NCBI GenBank assembly: GCA_017521465.1
Contig: JAFXCN010000013.1
Coordinates: 1-64,000, forward strand
Length of the DNA: 64,000 nucleotides
Origin: Clostridia bacterium
GTDB lineage: Bacteria; Bacillota; Clostridia; TANB77; UBA1234
Reading direction: 5' to 3'
This document shows, piece by piece, positions 34,535 to 45,200 of the stretch. Numbering within the stretch: position 1 is the first letter of the stretch; each line of letters starts with the position of its first letter. Below the pieces are notes generated by a model that did no database searches, was not told the DNA's origin, and saw only the letters and a program-made list of their open reading frames with translations. The position numbers were made by a program, and so were the translations under genes.

Positions 34535-34898
34535 ACCCAGGAAAATACATCGCGTATTCCCCGAAGGTTTCAACCAGAAGCCATATGAACAGTGCCAGGT
34601 CGATTAAGAGGGTCATGATAATTATCCCCCCACAGTCAGACATGGCAGCAAGACAGAAAAGGATAATTCCTAACAGCAGCACTGGCAACGCTGCCATTAC
34701 AGCACTTAATATGCCGTACGTGAAGTACGACTTAATGCCGCACAGCAATATGCCAACTACGATGGCGGCAATCACTGTGAGAAAGGCCCAGCCTCCACCA
34801 TACCGCTGGTCAGCACGGCGGAATCCCGCAACAAGATACGGGAAAATCACCGATGCGACTGCTAAAAAAGCACCGAAGATGTACTGTACTACGTCCAT
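34533..34898 (-). CDS. Small four-helix membrane protein, GC-rich island
   Basis: 121 residues, RBS ACAGGAGAAAAA. Four hydrophobic segments (YIFGAFLAVASVIFPYLVA, AFLTVIAAIVVGILLCGI, GILSAVMAALPVLLLGIILF, MTLLIDLALFIWLLV) with short polar loops and no recognisable motif. GC-rich like its neighbour at 33219-34175 and unlike the rest of the window. Promoter at 34997-35025 and its own terminator make it an independent unit. Confidence 0.75.
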   Translation of the reverse strand: MDVVQYIFGAFLAVASVIFPYLVAGFRRADQRYGGGWAFLTVIAAIVVGILLCGIKSYFTYGILSAVMAALPVLLLGIILFCLAAMSDCGGIIIMTLLIDLALFIWLLVETFGEYAMYFPG

Positions 34899-34996
34899 TT
34901 TTTCTCCTGTTCCCTAGCTCTTTATTTGGCTGCTAGGAGCCTTCGATAGCTCCCCCTACAGGTGGGGGGCTTCATATCACGCATGTGATCAATTAT

Positions 34997-35025
34997 ATTA
35001 TACCATTTTTGAGGGTGCTTTTCAA
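34997..35025 (-). promoter_or_regulatory. Promoter of the 121-aa membrane gene
   Basis: TTGAAA (35025-35020), 17-base spacer, TATAAT (35002-34997). The leader holds two hairpins (CCCCC..GGGGG and GGAGC..GCTCC). Confidence 0.75.
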
Positions 35026-35125
35026 TATTATGTTAATATTTTGTGTGTTTTATATACCTCCATATGTTTGAAACATTTTTAGTCGGACATTTTTGTTCAA
35101 CGCACGACTATTTTATCGTTCGCAT

Positions 35126-35200
35126 GTGAAAAGGAAGTGCGCAAAAAGCGACATAAAAATCGCTTTTTGTTCACCTCCTTTTTACACACTCACTTTTTCG
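35126..35200. repeat. Family D palindromic element, copy 2
   Basis: GGAAGTGCGCAAAAAGCGA / TCGCTTTTTGTTCACCTCC arms around CATAAAAA, flanked by TGAAAA and TTTTTACACACTC. Related to 25165-25240 and 55005-55080. Confidence 0.7.
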
Positions 35201-35222
35201 CCCAGGGCAGAAAATACACGCA

Positions 35223-35253
35223 CAAAAAAGCGAACGATAAAATCGTTCGCTTT
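35223..35253 (-). terminator. Terminator after the M23 peptidase gene
   Basis: GCGAACGAT-tttat-CGTTCGC then TTTTTT on the minus strand. Confidence 0.85.
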
Positions 35254-35265
35254 GATTTTTATTTA

Positions 35266-36291
35266 TTATAGAAAATCTTCTGGATTTAAGTGTTTACCTT
35301 CGTATCTTATTTCTAAGTGCACGTGAGGTCCTGTTGATCTTCCTGTGCTTCCTACATAAGCTATTACGTCACCTTTTTTTACTTCTGTTCCTACTGTTAC
35401 TGCAAATTTACTACAATGTGCATATCTTGTTTCGTAGTTACCTGCATGTTGTATTTTTACTAAATATCCATAGTTTCCAGACCATTGAGCACATGTTACC
35501 ACTCCGTCTTCTGCTGCATATATCGGTGTTCCCATGCCTATTCCATAATCTAGCCCTGTATGATATTCTTTACCATTTCTTCTCCAACCATATCTTGATG
35601 TTATTACTCCACCATTAACTGGTTTTGAAAAATTCAATTCTTTTGTTGATTCTAATAACGAAGTTAACACTTCTTGAGAAACTGTTTTTGCAGCTGCATA
35701 TGTATTATTCTTTCTAACTACTGCATCATTTTCTGCTTTTATTGGTTTAATTATGCTTGCAACAGTAACATCTATATCGTCTTCAGCAATTGCTTCATAT
35801 TCTTGCTCATATTTTTCGGCTACTCTAACTGTTGCTTGTTTTGTATAGTTTTCTTGTTTTTTCATAACTTTATCAACAACAGATTGTGCAAGCTCCATGT
35901 TATCAGCGAGACATACTTGCTCTCCATTTACTTCAACTGCATATACTCTATAAAAAACATCACATGAATCTTTTAGCTTTGCTAATATGCTTTCATCTTC
36001 TGTTTTTATTTCTTTTTTAGCAAGTTTTAAGCTGTATGTTGGTTTCTCTTCCATTAATACATATCCCACGTTTTCACTGTCACCGTCTTGTAAGTAATCA
36101 TTTACGTTGTCTTGTATTTTTGATTTGCTAGTCGCATAACCTAATTCTTCACCGTCTAAGCTAACTTTGTAAACCGGCTTATACGATGCTAGAAGTAGTG
36201 CAAACATAAGAGAAGAAGCCACTAACATAGCAACTATTATTTTTATTGAAATATTTATTGCTAATTTTGTTCTACTCGAAACTCTCAGCAA
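35266..36291 (-). CDS. Membrane-anchored M23 metallopeptidase (LytM-like)
   Basis: 341 residues from a TTG at 36291 (AAAGGAG 8 bases upstream). One N-terminal membrane helix (ISIKIIVAMLVASSLMFALL), a ~190-residue extracytoplasmic region, then an M23 peptidase domain with both metal motifs: HTGLDYG (His and Asp) and HVHLEIR. Cleaves peptide cross-links of peptidoglycan, or acts as a septal/spore wall hydrolase. Alone in its operon, followed by a terminator. Confidence 0.92.
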   Translation of the reverse strand: MLRVSSRTKLAINISIKIIVAMLVASSLMFALLLASYKPVYKVSLDGEELGYATSKSKIQDNVNDYLQDGDSENVGYVLMEEKPTYSLKLAKKEIKTEDESILAKLKDSCDVFYRVYAVEVNGEQVCLADNMELAQSVVDKVMKKQENYTKQATVRVAEKYEQEYEAIAEDDIDVTVASIIKPIKAENDAVVRKNNTYAAAKTVSQEVLTSLLESTKELNFSKPVNGGVITSRYGWRRNGKEYHTGLDYGIGMGTPIYAAEDGVVTCAQWSGNYGYLVKIQHAGNYETRYAHCSKFAVTVGTEVKKGDVIAYVGSTGRSTGPHVHLEIRYEGKHLNPEDFL

Positions 36292-36587
36292 AATTTCATC
36301 TCCTTTTATTTTTTGTTTACAAACTATTTACATTTTACTATATTATTTTATTGTAAGCAAACAAATTCTGTCGCACTAAAGCCTTTTTAAATCACTTTAT
36401 TTGTTATTTTTGCTATTTTTTTGTTTTTTTCTCATTATTTTCTCTTTTTTCTCGTTTTTTTACTCACATTGCGACGATTTCAGAAGAATATTAGAGCTTA
36501 TTAGAGAAAAATCCTGTTTTTATTGTTTTTTTATTCTTTATTTCGAATATTTTCTTTTTTTCGACTTTTTTTATTCCACATTTTTTA

Positions 36588-37055
36588 TTAGTTAAATAAA
36601 TTATATAATCTTAGTACGTCCAAATATTCATAAACTTTTTCTCCATCTTCACGTGAAATTCCATCCAAAATATAATATTTTTTATTATCTAAATCAACTA
36701 CATATGTTCTTTCTTCTGTTATATTTTCAAGATCTAACTTTTCTTGATTTGCCATATTTATTTCATATACCCTATTTGATAATTCAAGTGAACTTGATAA
36801 TCCTATTCTTGAATAATCACTTGAATTAAATTTAGTAACAAAAAGTTCTGCCTCTACATATTCTTTTGGATTTATTTCCATAAGATTCACAGAATGTTCT
36901 ACCGCTTCCTTAACCTTCTTCAAACTTTCATAATCTCTTGCGATTCTTGCTTCAGTTGTTACTTCATCTGAAGATAGTAGAGCGAATGATGCCAGTATTA
37001 ACATTATTATTATTACAATAACTAATTGTATTAATGATACACCTTTTTGAAGCAT
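36588..37055 (-). CDS. Prepilin-like protein, second of a pair
   Basis: 155 residues. MLQKGVSLIQLVIVIIIMLI is a short leader, Gly and long hydrophobic helix like type IV prepilins (Gln replaces the usual Glu at +5). A globular domain follows (SVNLMEINPKEYVEAELFVT, EERTYVVDLDNKKYYILDGI). Start directly abuts the stop of the partner gene (TAAATG), so they are coupled. The T4P machinery is not nearby. Confidence 0.8.
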   Translation of the reverse strand: MLQKGVSLIQLVIVIIIMLILASFALLSSDEVTTEARIARDYESLKKVKEAVEHSVNLMEINPKEYVEAELFVTKFNSSDYSRIGLSSSLELSNRVYEINMANQEKLDLENITEERTYVVDLDNKKYYILDGISREDGEKVYEYLDVLRLYNLFN

Positions 37056-37496
37056 TTATATCGCCCCACTTTCCATTACAGTTTCGATATCTTCATATGT
37101 TTGTATTTTAAACTCGCCAATAGTTGTAGGTTCTTTAAGTTTTATTTCTCCTGTTTCAAATTTAACTAAATAGGTTCTTTTTAATTCATCTACATTTACA
37201 TTTTCGATAATTTCTGGCGAATATTCTGGTTCGTTGATTCCATAAATCACATACCATTCTCCATCTTTTTCGTTATAATGCTTTCCTTCTTCAAAAGTAT
37301 CTATTATTCCATATGTATACTCCTGATTGATGGATCTAATTCCACTATGCAAAGCTTTCATTTCTGTATACAACATAGTTGCTTCTGCTTGCAAGTTTGT
37401 TGTTTTGGTTGAAGAAATTGCAAATGCTGCAATCATTATTAAAAGTACAATAACAATTACTAATTCAATCATACTTACACCTTTATTTTTTATCAT
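37056..37496 (-). CDS. Prepilin-like protein, first of a pair
   Basis: 146 residues from the ATG at 37496 (AGAGGTG 7 bases upstream; a GTG start upstream overlaps the RBS). MIKNKGVSMIELVIVIVLLI is a classical type IV prepilin leader and helix with Gly-Val-Ser-Met-Ile-Glu (Glu at +5 is kept). The globular part (EGKHYNEKDGEWYVIYGINE, YLVKFETGEIKLKEPTTIGE) is pilin-like. Pairs with the 36588 protein; possible minor pilins. Confidence 0.85.
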   Translation of the reverse strand: MIKNKGVSMIELVIVIVLLIMIAAFAISSTKTTNLQAEATMLYTEMKALHSGIRSINQEYTYGIIDTFEEGKHYNEKDGEWYVIYGINEPEYSPEIIENVNVDELKRTYLVKFETGEIKLKEPTTIGEFKIQTYEDIETVMESGAI

Positions 37497-37574
37497 ATGT
37501 AACACCTCTTTCGTTTCTTATTTTATACTATCATTTGCATTATTTAATGTCAATCATTCAAGTATTTTGAGCAA

Positions 37575-39848
37575 TTATTCTATAATTTTTAAATCTGCAA
37601 ATTTTGCCATTAATCTCTTTGTTCCAGCTTTTTCAAAAGAAATTTCTATTTTTAGATCATCATCTTCTGGCTCAATATTAGTAATCGTTCCTGTCCCAAA
37701 TTTTTTGTGTTGTATAGTTTGACCAATTTCAAACTTACCTAAGTCAACTGTTTCATCTGCATTTATTTTTTGCAAAAAGCTTTCCGCCGTTCTAAAAGCA
37801 AATGCACTTTGAGGTGTCTGTACACTTTTGCCAAATGTGTAAATAGCATTGTCTATATTGCTTTCATATCTTTCATAACTTCCGTAATTATCATAATAAT
37901 TTTCTTCAACTTGCTTTTTCTTCTTTACTTCACCATCCATTAATTCACTCGAAACTTCTGTTAAAAATCTTGATGGCATTGCATAAGATGTACTTCCAAA
38001 AATGGTTCTTGATTTTGCACAAGTAAGATATAGATTTTCTTTTGCTCTTGTTATTCCTACATAGCAAAGTCTTCTCTCTTCTTCTATTTCAGCTTCTTCT
38101 CCTATTGAACGATAACTTGGAAATAGTCCATCTTCCATTCCTACCATAAATACATTTTTAAATTCTAGTCCTTTTGCAGTATGTAACGTCATTAAAAGTA
38201 CATTTTCTTGTTCTTCATCTACATTATCTAAGTCTGTAACTAACGCTAAATTTTCCAAGAAGTCTATTAATGTGTTTTCTGCATTTTGTTCTTCGAAGTC
38301 TATTACTACATTTAAAAATTCACCTAAGTTTTCAATTCTTCCTTCGGCTTCTGTTGTCTTTTCATTTTCAAGCATTTGCATATAACCAGACTCTTTTAAA
38401 ATTCTAGTTGTTAATTTTTCTATGCTTGTTATATCTTCTTGCATTTTTAATATAAAATTTGCAAAATCTTTTAAAGAAGCGTTTGCTCTTGTTGCTACAT
38501 ACTTATCTACATCTTTTATAACATCAAACATTGACATGTTTAATCTTTCTGCTGTTTCTTCTACATGCTCTAGTGTTGTTTTTCCAATTCCTCTTTTTGG
38601 CTCATTTATAATTCTTTTCAAACTAACATTGTCATTTGTATTTGCAACTAATCTTAAATAAGCGATTATGTCTTTTATTTCTTTTCTTTCATAGAATTTT
38701 TGTCCACCAACAACCTTATATGGAATACCTTCTCTCATCAAAATTTCTTCGAATACACGTGATTGAGCATTAGTTCTATATAAAATTGTAAAATCTGAAT
38801 ATGGATAATATTCTTCTCTTTTAAGTGATTTTATTTGTGAAATCACATAGTTAGCCTCTTCATATTCATCGTTACCTTGATAGAATTTTGGTTTACTACC
38901 ATCATCATTTTCTGTCCATAATTTTTTATCAACATTTCCTTTGTTGTTTTTTATTACAGCATTTGCAAGTGTAAGAATTTTTTTAGTTGATCTATAGTTT
39001 TGCTCTAATTTTATAATCTTTGTATCTGCATAATTTTTTTCGAAATTAAGAATGTTTGTAATATCCGCGCCTCTAAATTTATAAATACTTTGTTGGTCAT
39101 CACCAACTACGCAGATATTCTTACTCTCTCTTGCTAGTAAATTAATTAACATATCTTGTGATTTGTTTGTATCTTGATACTCATCTACTAAAATATATTT
39201 AAATTTATTTTGATAATATTCTAATACTTCTTCGTTTTCTTTAAATATTTTTATAGTATGGTTTATTATATCGTCAAAATCTACTGCATTATTTTTTCTT
39301 AGTTTTTCTTGATATAATGAATATACTTTTGAGACTTTTCCAAGTCTGTAATCAGAGGCATACATATTGTCGTATTTTATAGTATCTATCATGTCGTTTT
39401 TGGCTTTACTTATTTCACCCATTAAATATTTATCGCCAAATAATTTATCATCTAAATTTAATTCTTTTATACATTCTTTTATTATTGTTTTTGAATCTGT
39501 TGTATCAAAAATTAAGAAGTTTCTATCAAATCCTAATCTTTCAATTTCTCTTCTCAAAATTCTTACACATACAGAGTGGAATGTTCCAACCCACATATCT
39601 TTTGCGACATCCTCACCAAGAATTTTTTCTATTCTTTCTTTCATTTCTTTTGCAGCTTTATTTGTAAATGTTATTGCCAATACATTCCATGGGTTTACAT
39701 TATTTTCTGAAATAAGATGAGCAACTCTATGTGTTAAAACTCTTGTCTTACCGCTTCCTGCCCCTGCTATAACTAAAAGAGGACCGTTAACATGAGTAAC
39801 GGCCTCGTATTGTTCTTTATTTAATCCTTCTAATATATTATTTTGCAT
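37575..39848 (-). CDS. pcrA: ATP-dependent DNA helicase PcrA (UvrD family)
   Basis: 757 residues. SF1A helicase motifs in order: GAGSGKTRVLTHRV (Walker A), ITFTNKAAKEMKERI, VDEYQDTN (Walker B), VGDDQQSIYKFRG, KLEQNYRS, and LMTLHTAKGLEFKNVFMVGM..GLFP. The C-terminal FEIGQTIQHKKFGTGTITNI is the PcrA-type Tudor domain that binds RNA polymerase. Acts in DNA repair and removal of RecA or stalled transcription complexes. Monocistronic. Confidence 0.96.
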   Translation of the reverse strand: MQNNILEGLNKEQYEAVTHVNGPLLVIAGAGSGKTRVLTHRVAHLISENNVNPWNVLAITFTNKAAKEMKERIEKILGEDVAKDMWVGTFHSVCVRILRREIERLGFDRNFLIFDTTDSKTIIKECIKELNLDDKLFGDKYLMGEISKAKNDMIDTIKYDNMYASDYRLGKVSKVYSLYQEKLRKNNAVDFDDIINHTIKIFKENEEVLEYYQNKFKYILVDEYQDTNKSQDMLINLLARESKNICVVGDDQQSIYKFRGADITNILNFEKNYADTKIIKLEQNYRSTKKILTLANAVIKNNKGNVDKKLWTENDDGSKPKFYQGNDEYEEANYVISQIKSLKREEYYPYSDFTILYRTNAQSRVFEEILMREGIPYKVVGGQKFYERKEIKDIIAYLRLVANTNDNVSLKRIINEPKRGIGKTTLEHVEETAERLNMSMFDVIKDVDKYVATRANASLKDFANFILKMQEDITSIEKLTTRILKESGYMQMLENEKTTEAEGRIENLGEFLNVVIDFEEQNAENTLIDFLENLALVTDLDNVDEEQENVLLMTLHTAKGLEFKNVFMVGMEDGLFPSYRSIGEEAEIEEERRLCYVGITRAKENLYLTCAKSRTIFGSTSYAMPSRFLTEVSSELMDGEVKKKKQVEENYYDNYGSYERYESNIDNAIYTFGKSVQTPQSAFAFRTAESFLQKINADETVDLGKFEIGQTIQHKKFGTGTITNIEPEDDDLKIEISFEKAGTKRLMAKFADLKIIE

Positions 39849-39927
39849 TTATTTACTCCTTATATACTTATGTTTTAATTCGAAAATAAGTATATGATAA
39901 CAGAGTGTTTTTTTCAAGACGAACAGA

Positions 39928-40012
39928 AAAAAAAAGAATAATGAATAATGAATAAATAATAATTGATAAATATTATTTTTTACCTATTATTTATTCACTA
40001 TTCTTTATGTTG
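39928..40012. repeat. Family A repeat with terminator-like hairpin
   Basis: AAGAATAATGAATAATGAATA on the left and CTATTATTTATTCACTATTC on the right form an inverted repeat downstream of the GH94 gene. Confidence 0.6.
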
Positions 40013-42289
40013 TCACATTATCACCTCTATCTGTTGTTCACCTGCATTTTTCTGCAACGGCACTTGTTTTTCTGCCACTTCTTTTCCGTTTAGCAACACT
40101 TTTGTTATTCCCGTACTTTTTCCTTCTGGATTTTTTATTGTTATGTTATAAATACTTCCTTTATATTTATATTTTATTTTATATTCTTTCCATTCTTTGG
40201 GTATACACGGATTAAATATTATAGAATTTTTTTCTATTACTAAACCTAGTATATTTTCTATTCCCGCTTTATACGCCCAACTTGCAGAGCCTGTATACCA
40301 TGTCCAGCCTCCCATACCTGCTAAATTTTCTGCGCCATATATATCTGCTGCAATTACATAGGGCTCTACTTTATATTTATCAGCTTCTTCTTTTGTTTTT
40401 GAATGTTCTATTGGCAATATAAATTTATATAGTTCCATCGCTTTATCTGCTTTTTTTAACATCGTTTCTGCCATAACTGCCCATATTGCAGCGTGTGTGT
40501 ATTGTCCACCATTTTCTCTAACTCCAGGTATATATGCTTTTATATATCCTGGTTCTAAACCTGTTTTATCAAATGCAGGAGCTAATAATTTTATTATTTT
40601 ATTCTCATAATTCACCAAGTATTCTTCTAAACTTTCTATAGCCATATTTTGTCTTTCTTTTGAAACAACATCTGATATTACCGACCAACTTTGCGAAATA
40701 CTATCAATTTTACATTCATCATTTTGATTCGAACCTAATGTTTTTCCATTTTCAAAATATGCTCGTTTATACCATTTTCCATCCCATGCACTTTTTTCAA
40801 TATTTTCAGTTATATATTCTAATTCCTTTTCATATCTTTCTTTTGTAGAAAAATCCTTTTTATACTCACAAATTTTAATAAACTTTTTTAGAATATCACA
40901 CATAAAAAATGATAACCAAACACTTTCACCGTGAATATTATTCATTCCGTCATTCCAATCTCCTGAACCAATTAACAATAAACCATGTGTTCCATATCTC
41001 AATATTTTTTCAATTGCTTTTTTACAATGTTCATATATACCATCTTTTTCTTCACTTTTTTCTACATTTATATATGCTTCATTTTCATCTTCTTTTAATA
41101 ACCTTCCATTTATATAATTTGTTTCTATATCTAATATTTTATAATCATCTGTTACTTTTATATATTCACAAACTGCATATACCATCCACAACAAGTCATC
41201 TGTGTATCTTGTTCTTATTCCGTTATCCTTTTCTGGATGCCACCAGTGAAGTACATCTCCCTCTATAAATTGATGCATTGAATGATATAATATTTGTATC
41301 TTTGCTAATTCAGGATTTGACATTGTCAACGCCAACACATCCTGAAGCTGATCTCTAAAACCATATGCACCACCAGATTGATAAAATGATGCTCTTCCCC
41401 ACATTCTACTTACAAGGACTTGATATTTAAGCCAACCATTTAACATTATATCGATCATTTTTTCGGGAGTCTCTACTTGAATAGGCATAAGATATTCTTC
41501 CCACATATTTTTTATATCTATTAATTCTTTTTTATAATATTCTATTTTTTTATTATCATATTCTTTTTTTACTACTCCAAGAACACATGCAATTTCAACT
41601 TCTTCATTTGGTTCAACTGTAATTTCAGCACTTATATTTTTATAATTATCGTAATCTTTTTCAAAATTCACAAAAACACTTTTATCAGAAACTATTTTTA
41701 TATATGTTTCTTTATCAGAATAATTTTCATTATATTTGTTATAAAGTTTTAATCTATTTTCTTCTGATTTGGCCACAATATGCTTTCTTGTATATTCTAT
41801 ATCCACTCCTAAAACCATTTCAGCTAAATAATTTATCTTTATATTTTTTTGATTTTTTGTTATATTTTTTAATTTTATTAATGAAACTTTTTCATCTGTA
41901 GTATTACAAACAAATACTGTTGTTTCTTGATCATATTCTTCATTTTTTAATATATATTTTGCATATCCAAAGCCATATACTATCTCATATTCATTATTAT
42001 TCTTTTCTATTGGCATTACCGACCATTTATTTTTTTCATCTTCTAAATATATAATTTCTGAAGCTTTATCTGTTATTGTATCATTTGACCAAGATGTTAA
42101 TTTGTTTTCTCTACTATTTATATACCAAGTGCTTCCTCCACCACCATTCGTTATAATTGTACCAATTCTACCATTTGTTAAAATATGACTCCATGGTGTA
42201 GGTGTTATTATATCTTTCAAAATATATTCTTTTCCATCTTCACTAAATCCACCATATCCATTATTATATAATTCATTTTTATTTATCAT
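40013..42289 (-). CDS. GH94-type C-terminal half of a split cyclic beta-1,2-glucan synthase
   Basis: 758 residues. Starts NELYNNGYGGFSEDGKEYIL, matching the beginning of the GH94 region inside NdvB-like proteins, followed by GGGGSTWYINSRENKLTSWS, GGAYGFRDQLQDVLAL and the catalytic-acid region GSGDWNDGMNNIHGES. The rest (GYIKAYIPGVRENGGQYTHA, MGGWTWYTGSASW) is the glucan-phosphorylase domain that trims or cyclises beta-1,2 glucan. ATG overlaps the TGA of the GT84 gene (ATGA). Together they equal one NdvB (~2530 residues). Confidence 0.85.
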   Translation of the reverse strand: MINKNELYNNGYGGFSEDGKEYILKDIITPTPWSHILTNGRIGTIITNGGGGSTWYINSRENKLTSWSNDTITDKASEIIYLEDEKNKWSVMPIEKNNNEYEIVYGFGYAKYILKNEEYDQETTVFVCNTTDEKVSLIKLKNITKNQKNIKINYLAEMVLGVDIEYTRKHIVAKSEENRLKLYNKYNENYSDKETYIKIVSDKSVFVNFEKDYDNYKNISAEITVEPNEEVEIACVLGVVKKEYDNKKIEYYKKELIDIKNMWEEYLMPIQVETPEKMIDIMLNGWLKYQVLVSRMWGRASFYQSGGAYGFRDQLQDVLALTMSNPELAKIQILYHSMHQFIEGDVLHWWHPEKDNGIRTRYTDDLLWMVYAVCEYIKVTDDYKILDIETNYINGRLLKEDENEAYINVEKSEEKDGIYEHCKKAIEKILRYGTHGLLLIGSGDWNDGMNNIHGESVWLSFFMCDILKKFIKICEYKKDFSTKERYEKELEYITENIEKSAWDGKWYKRAYFENGKTLGSNQNDECKIDSISQSWSVISDVVSKERQNMAIESLEEYLVNYENKIIKLLAPAFDKTGLEPGYIKAYIPGVRENGGQYTHAAIWAVMAETMLKKADKAMELYKFILPIEHSKTKEEADKYKVEPYVIAADIYGAENLAGMGGWTWYTGSASWAYKAGIENILGLVIEKNSIIFNPCIPKEWKEYKIKYKYKGSIYNITIKNPEGKSTGITKVLLNGKEVAEKQVPLQKNAGEQQIEVIM

Positions 42290-45200
42290 ACTGCCTCCTC
42301 TAATAAGTCATAATGAGCATTTAATATAATATTGCTACATGCATATAGCAAATTCATTTCATCATTATTAATATTGTTAATTTTTATAACATGAATTCCA
42401 CCATTTATATTTAATAAATAATTTAGTGCTTTTGAATTTATTATTTCATATATTCTTTCATACGTATATTGTTCATATTTATTTTTTTCTTCATCTATTA
42501 TAACTAAATCAACTTTTATATTTTTTCTATTAAAATATTCTATTGCACTTACTAATTGACTTATTATTTCTGTTTCATCTGGATTCTTTATTTTTACTAA
42601 TATGATTGGCAAATCACCTGATATTCCAAACTTCCACAAATCTCTTTGATTAAGTTTGTTTTCTTCAACATATTTTCTATATTTTTCTCGTGTATTAGAT
42701 TTTTCTATAACATTACTTAAAACCTTGTTATATAAAAGAATATTTTTCATTGTATAACCCCAAAATCTGTTTTCTATTACACTTTTTGATATTGCGAGTT
42801 CAAACATTCTTTCGACTATTTCATTAGATTTATACTTTTCGTATATTGCTTTACACATCTCCAAATCATTAGAAATACCTGTTACAAAATTTATTTTAAT
42901 CGAATCTTTCGCTTTTATTTTTAATTCTTTTTGAAATCCTATTGCTAAATTAGGTGTTATTTCAACTTTATTGCTACATCTAAAATTTTCTTTTATTATA
43001 TCTGGATTTTTTATATCATTTTGTCTTCCAATTATTTTGGTTTTATTAATTTCTATATTCATTTCTAAATTTTCATCACTTATTATAAACGCACTATTTA
43101 AATAAAATATTTTATCTTCATCGTTAGAGCGAGTTCTTTTTTCAATAATTATTCCCTTTTCATATTTTATAGGATTTAGAAACAATTTATTGAATGCTGG
43201 CGAAACAATATCAGCATCTTTTGTACATAAAACAGGATCTACAAAACTTGATATAACAATATCCACATCTGTATCTGTCGTATTTTTTATTTCTACTTGT
43301 CGTATTTCTGCATTGTCCTCTGGCGAGACTATCACTTTTGTTTTTGTTTCTATCCCGGAATCATTTCTAACAAACTCACATTTAGCAGGCGAAAACGTTA
43401 CTCTATATTCATCCGGTTCTTTTATTTCTGGTTTTAATGTTGTAGACCATGTTTCACCATTTGTCTTATTCGTTATATAAAGTATATTTCCTTGTTTTTG
43501 TGCAATTTTGCATCTATTCAAAAATACTTCCTTATATTTACTATACCCTTCACCTTTATTATTTAAAACAAGAGTATATTTATCATTTGACAAAATATTT
43601 ATTGCTCTTTCTTCTTTTACTTCTTCTTCTGAATATTCTTCATAATATTTATATTTTTGTACTTTTATTTTTTCTTTTTTCTCTTTTGTGAACACTACAT
43701 TTTCTGGCACTCTTTCTTGTAATAAAATTTGCACAGACAATATTTCTGGATTTTCATTAAATCTTTCTATAAAAATATTTTTATTTAAAAAATTATTTAT
43801 CGAAGATAATATAAGACCTTGATGATGGGCCATATAAGTTTTTACAACTGCATAATCATTTTGCCCTATTCTATTTCTTGTATAATCTATTGAATCATAA
43901 AATCCAAATTTGTCATATGCTCCTATTTTTATAAGTTCTTTTAAATTTTTTACTACTGAATTGTAATTTTTTGAAATTGTCATTATAGAGCTATATGGTG
44001 AAACTACTATTTCATTTTTCAGTCCTCTTTTTACTCCTAGCCACGGTATTCCAAAAGCTTTGTATTGATAGTTATAATTTAGGTCTTGTATATTAAAAGC
44101 CGATTCTGAAATTCCCCATGGTATATTTAGTTTTTGCGCATACTTTTTTTGACTATATATACAGAATTCATATGTTTCATCCATTAATGTATAACTAAAA
44201 TTTTTCATAATTATTGAAGGCATAAAATATTCAAACATTGTTCCTGCCCATGAAATTAAACCTTTATGACCATTCAATGTAGTAAGTGTTCTTCCCAAAT
44301 TAAACCAATGCTTATATGGAACATCTCTTTTGGCTATTGCAATAAAGCTAGCCTGTCTTGCTTCAGATGCTAACAAATCATAGTATGAATCTACTAAAGC
44401 ACCTTCTCTCTCATCAAATCCTACTGAAAACAAATTTTTCTTTTCATCATATAACTTACTAAAGTCAGTATCTTCTATAAGTTTATCCACTTTTTTTATT
44501 AAATCCGCTTCCCATTTATCTTTTATCATCATTCCTTTTAAAACATATAAATATCCTACAAAATTTCCGCTATCTACTGTTGAAACAAACTTTGGAATAA
44601 CGACTTCTAAATTTTTTATATTGTACCAATTATATAAATGTCCGTTCCATTTCTCTAATTTTTCAATCGTATCTAAACTGTTTTTTATCATTTCTTTTTT
44701 CTTTTTATTATCTATAAATCCTAAATCACTCGCAGCCATTATCGCAAGTAATCCGAGTCCAATATTAGTACAAGATGTTAATTTTGTTATTTCATTTTTT
44801 CTTTTCTCTTGATAATTATCCGGTGGTAAAAAATTATTTTCTTTATTCATATATGTTTCAAAATAATTCCATGTTCTTTTTGCGATATCTACCAATAATT
44901 CTTTATCATTTATATTTTCTGTTCTTATTTCATGATTTATTGGTTTACTAATAATATAGCTTATTAAAGGCGCTAAAGACCATATAAAGAAGATTACTAC
45001 AGTGACATTTAAAAAGTGTGAAAAATAATTAACAGATGCTAACATTAATGCTACCCCTATTAACGTGTTTATTAACATTTCTTTTATAAATGTTGATAAA
45101 TTATTCCCTAATAATTTTTCTGCATCAGCAGCTGTTACCCACTCTAATAAATGCTTTTTTGAAATAAACATTCGGTATAAAGTAACTATTATCGCTTCTA

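Noticed and set aside
36292-36587. Possible gene between the M23 peptidase and pilin-like genes
   Set aside because: T-rich sequence; the only frames are low-complexity Phe/Ser runs without an RBS.
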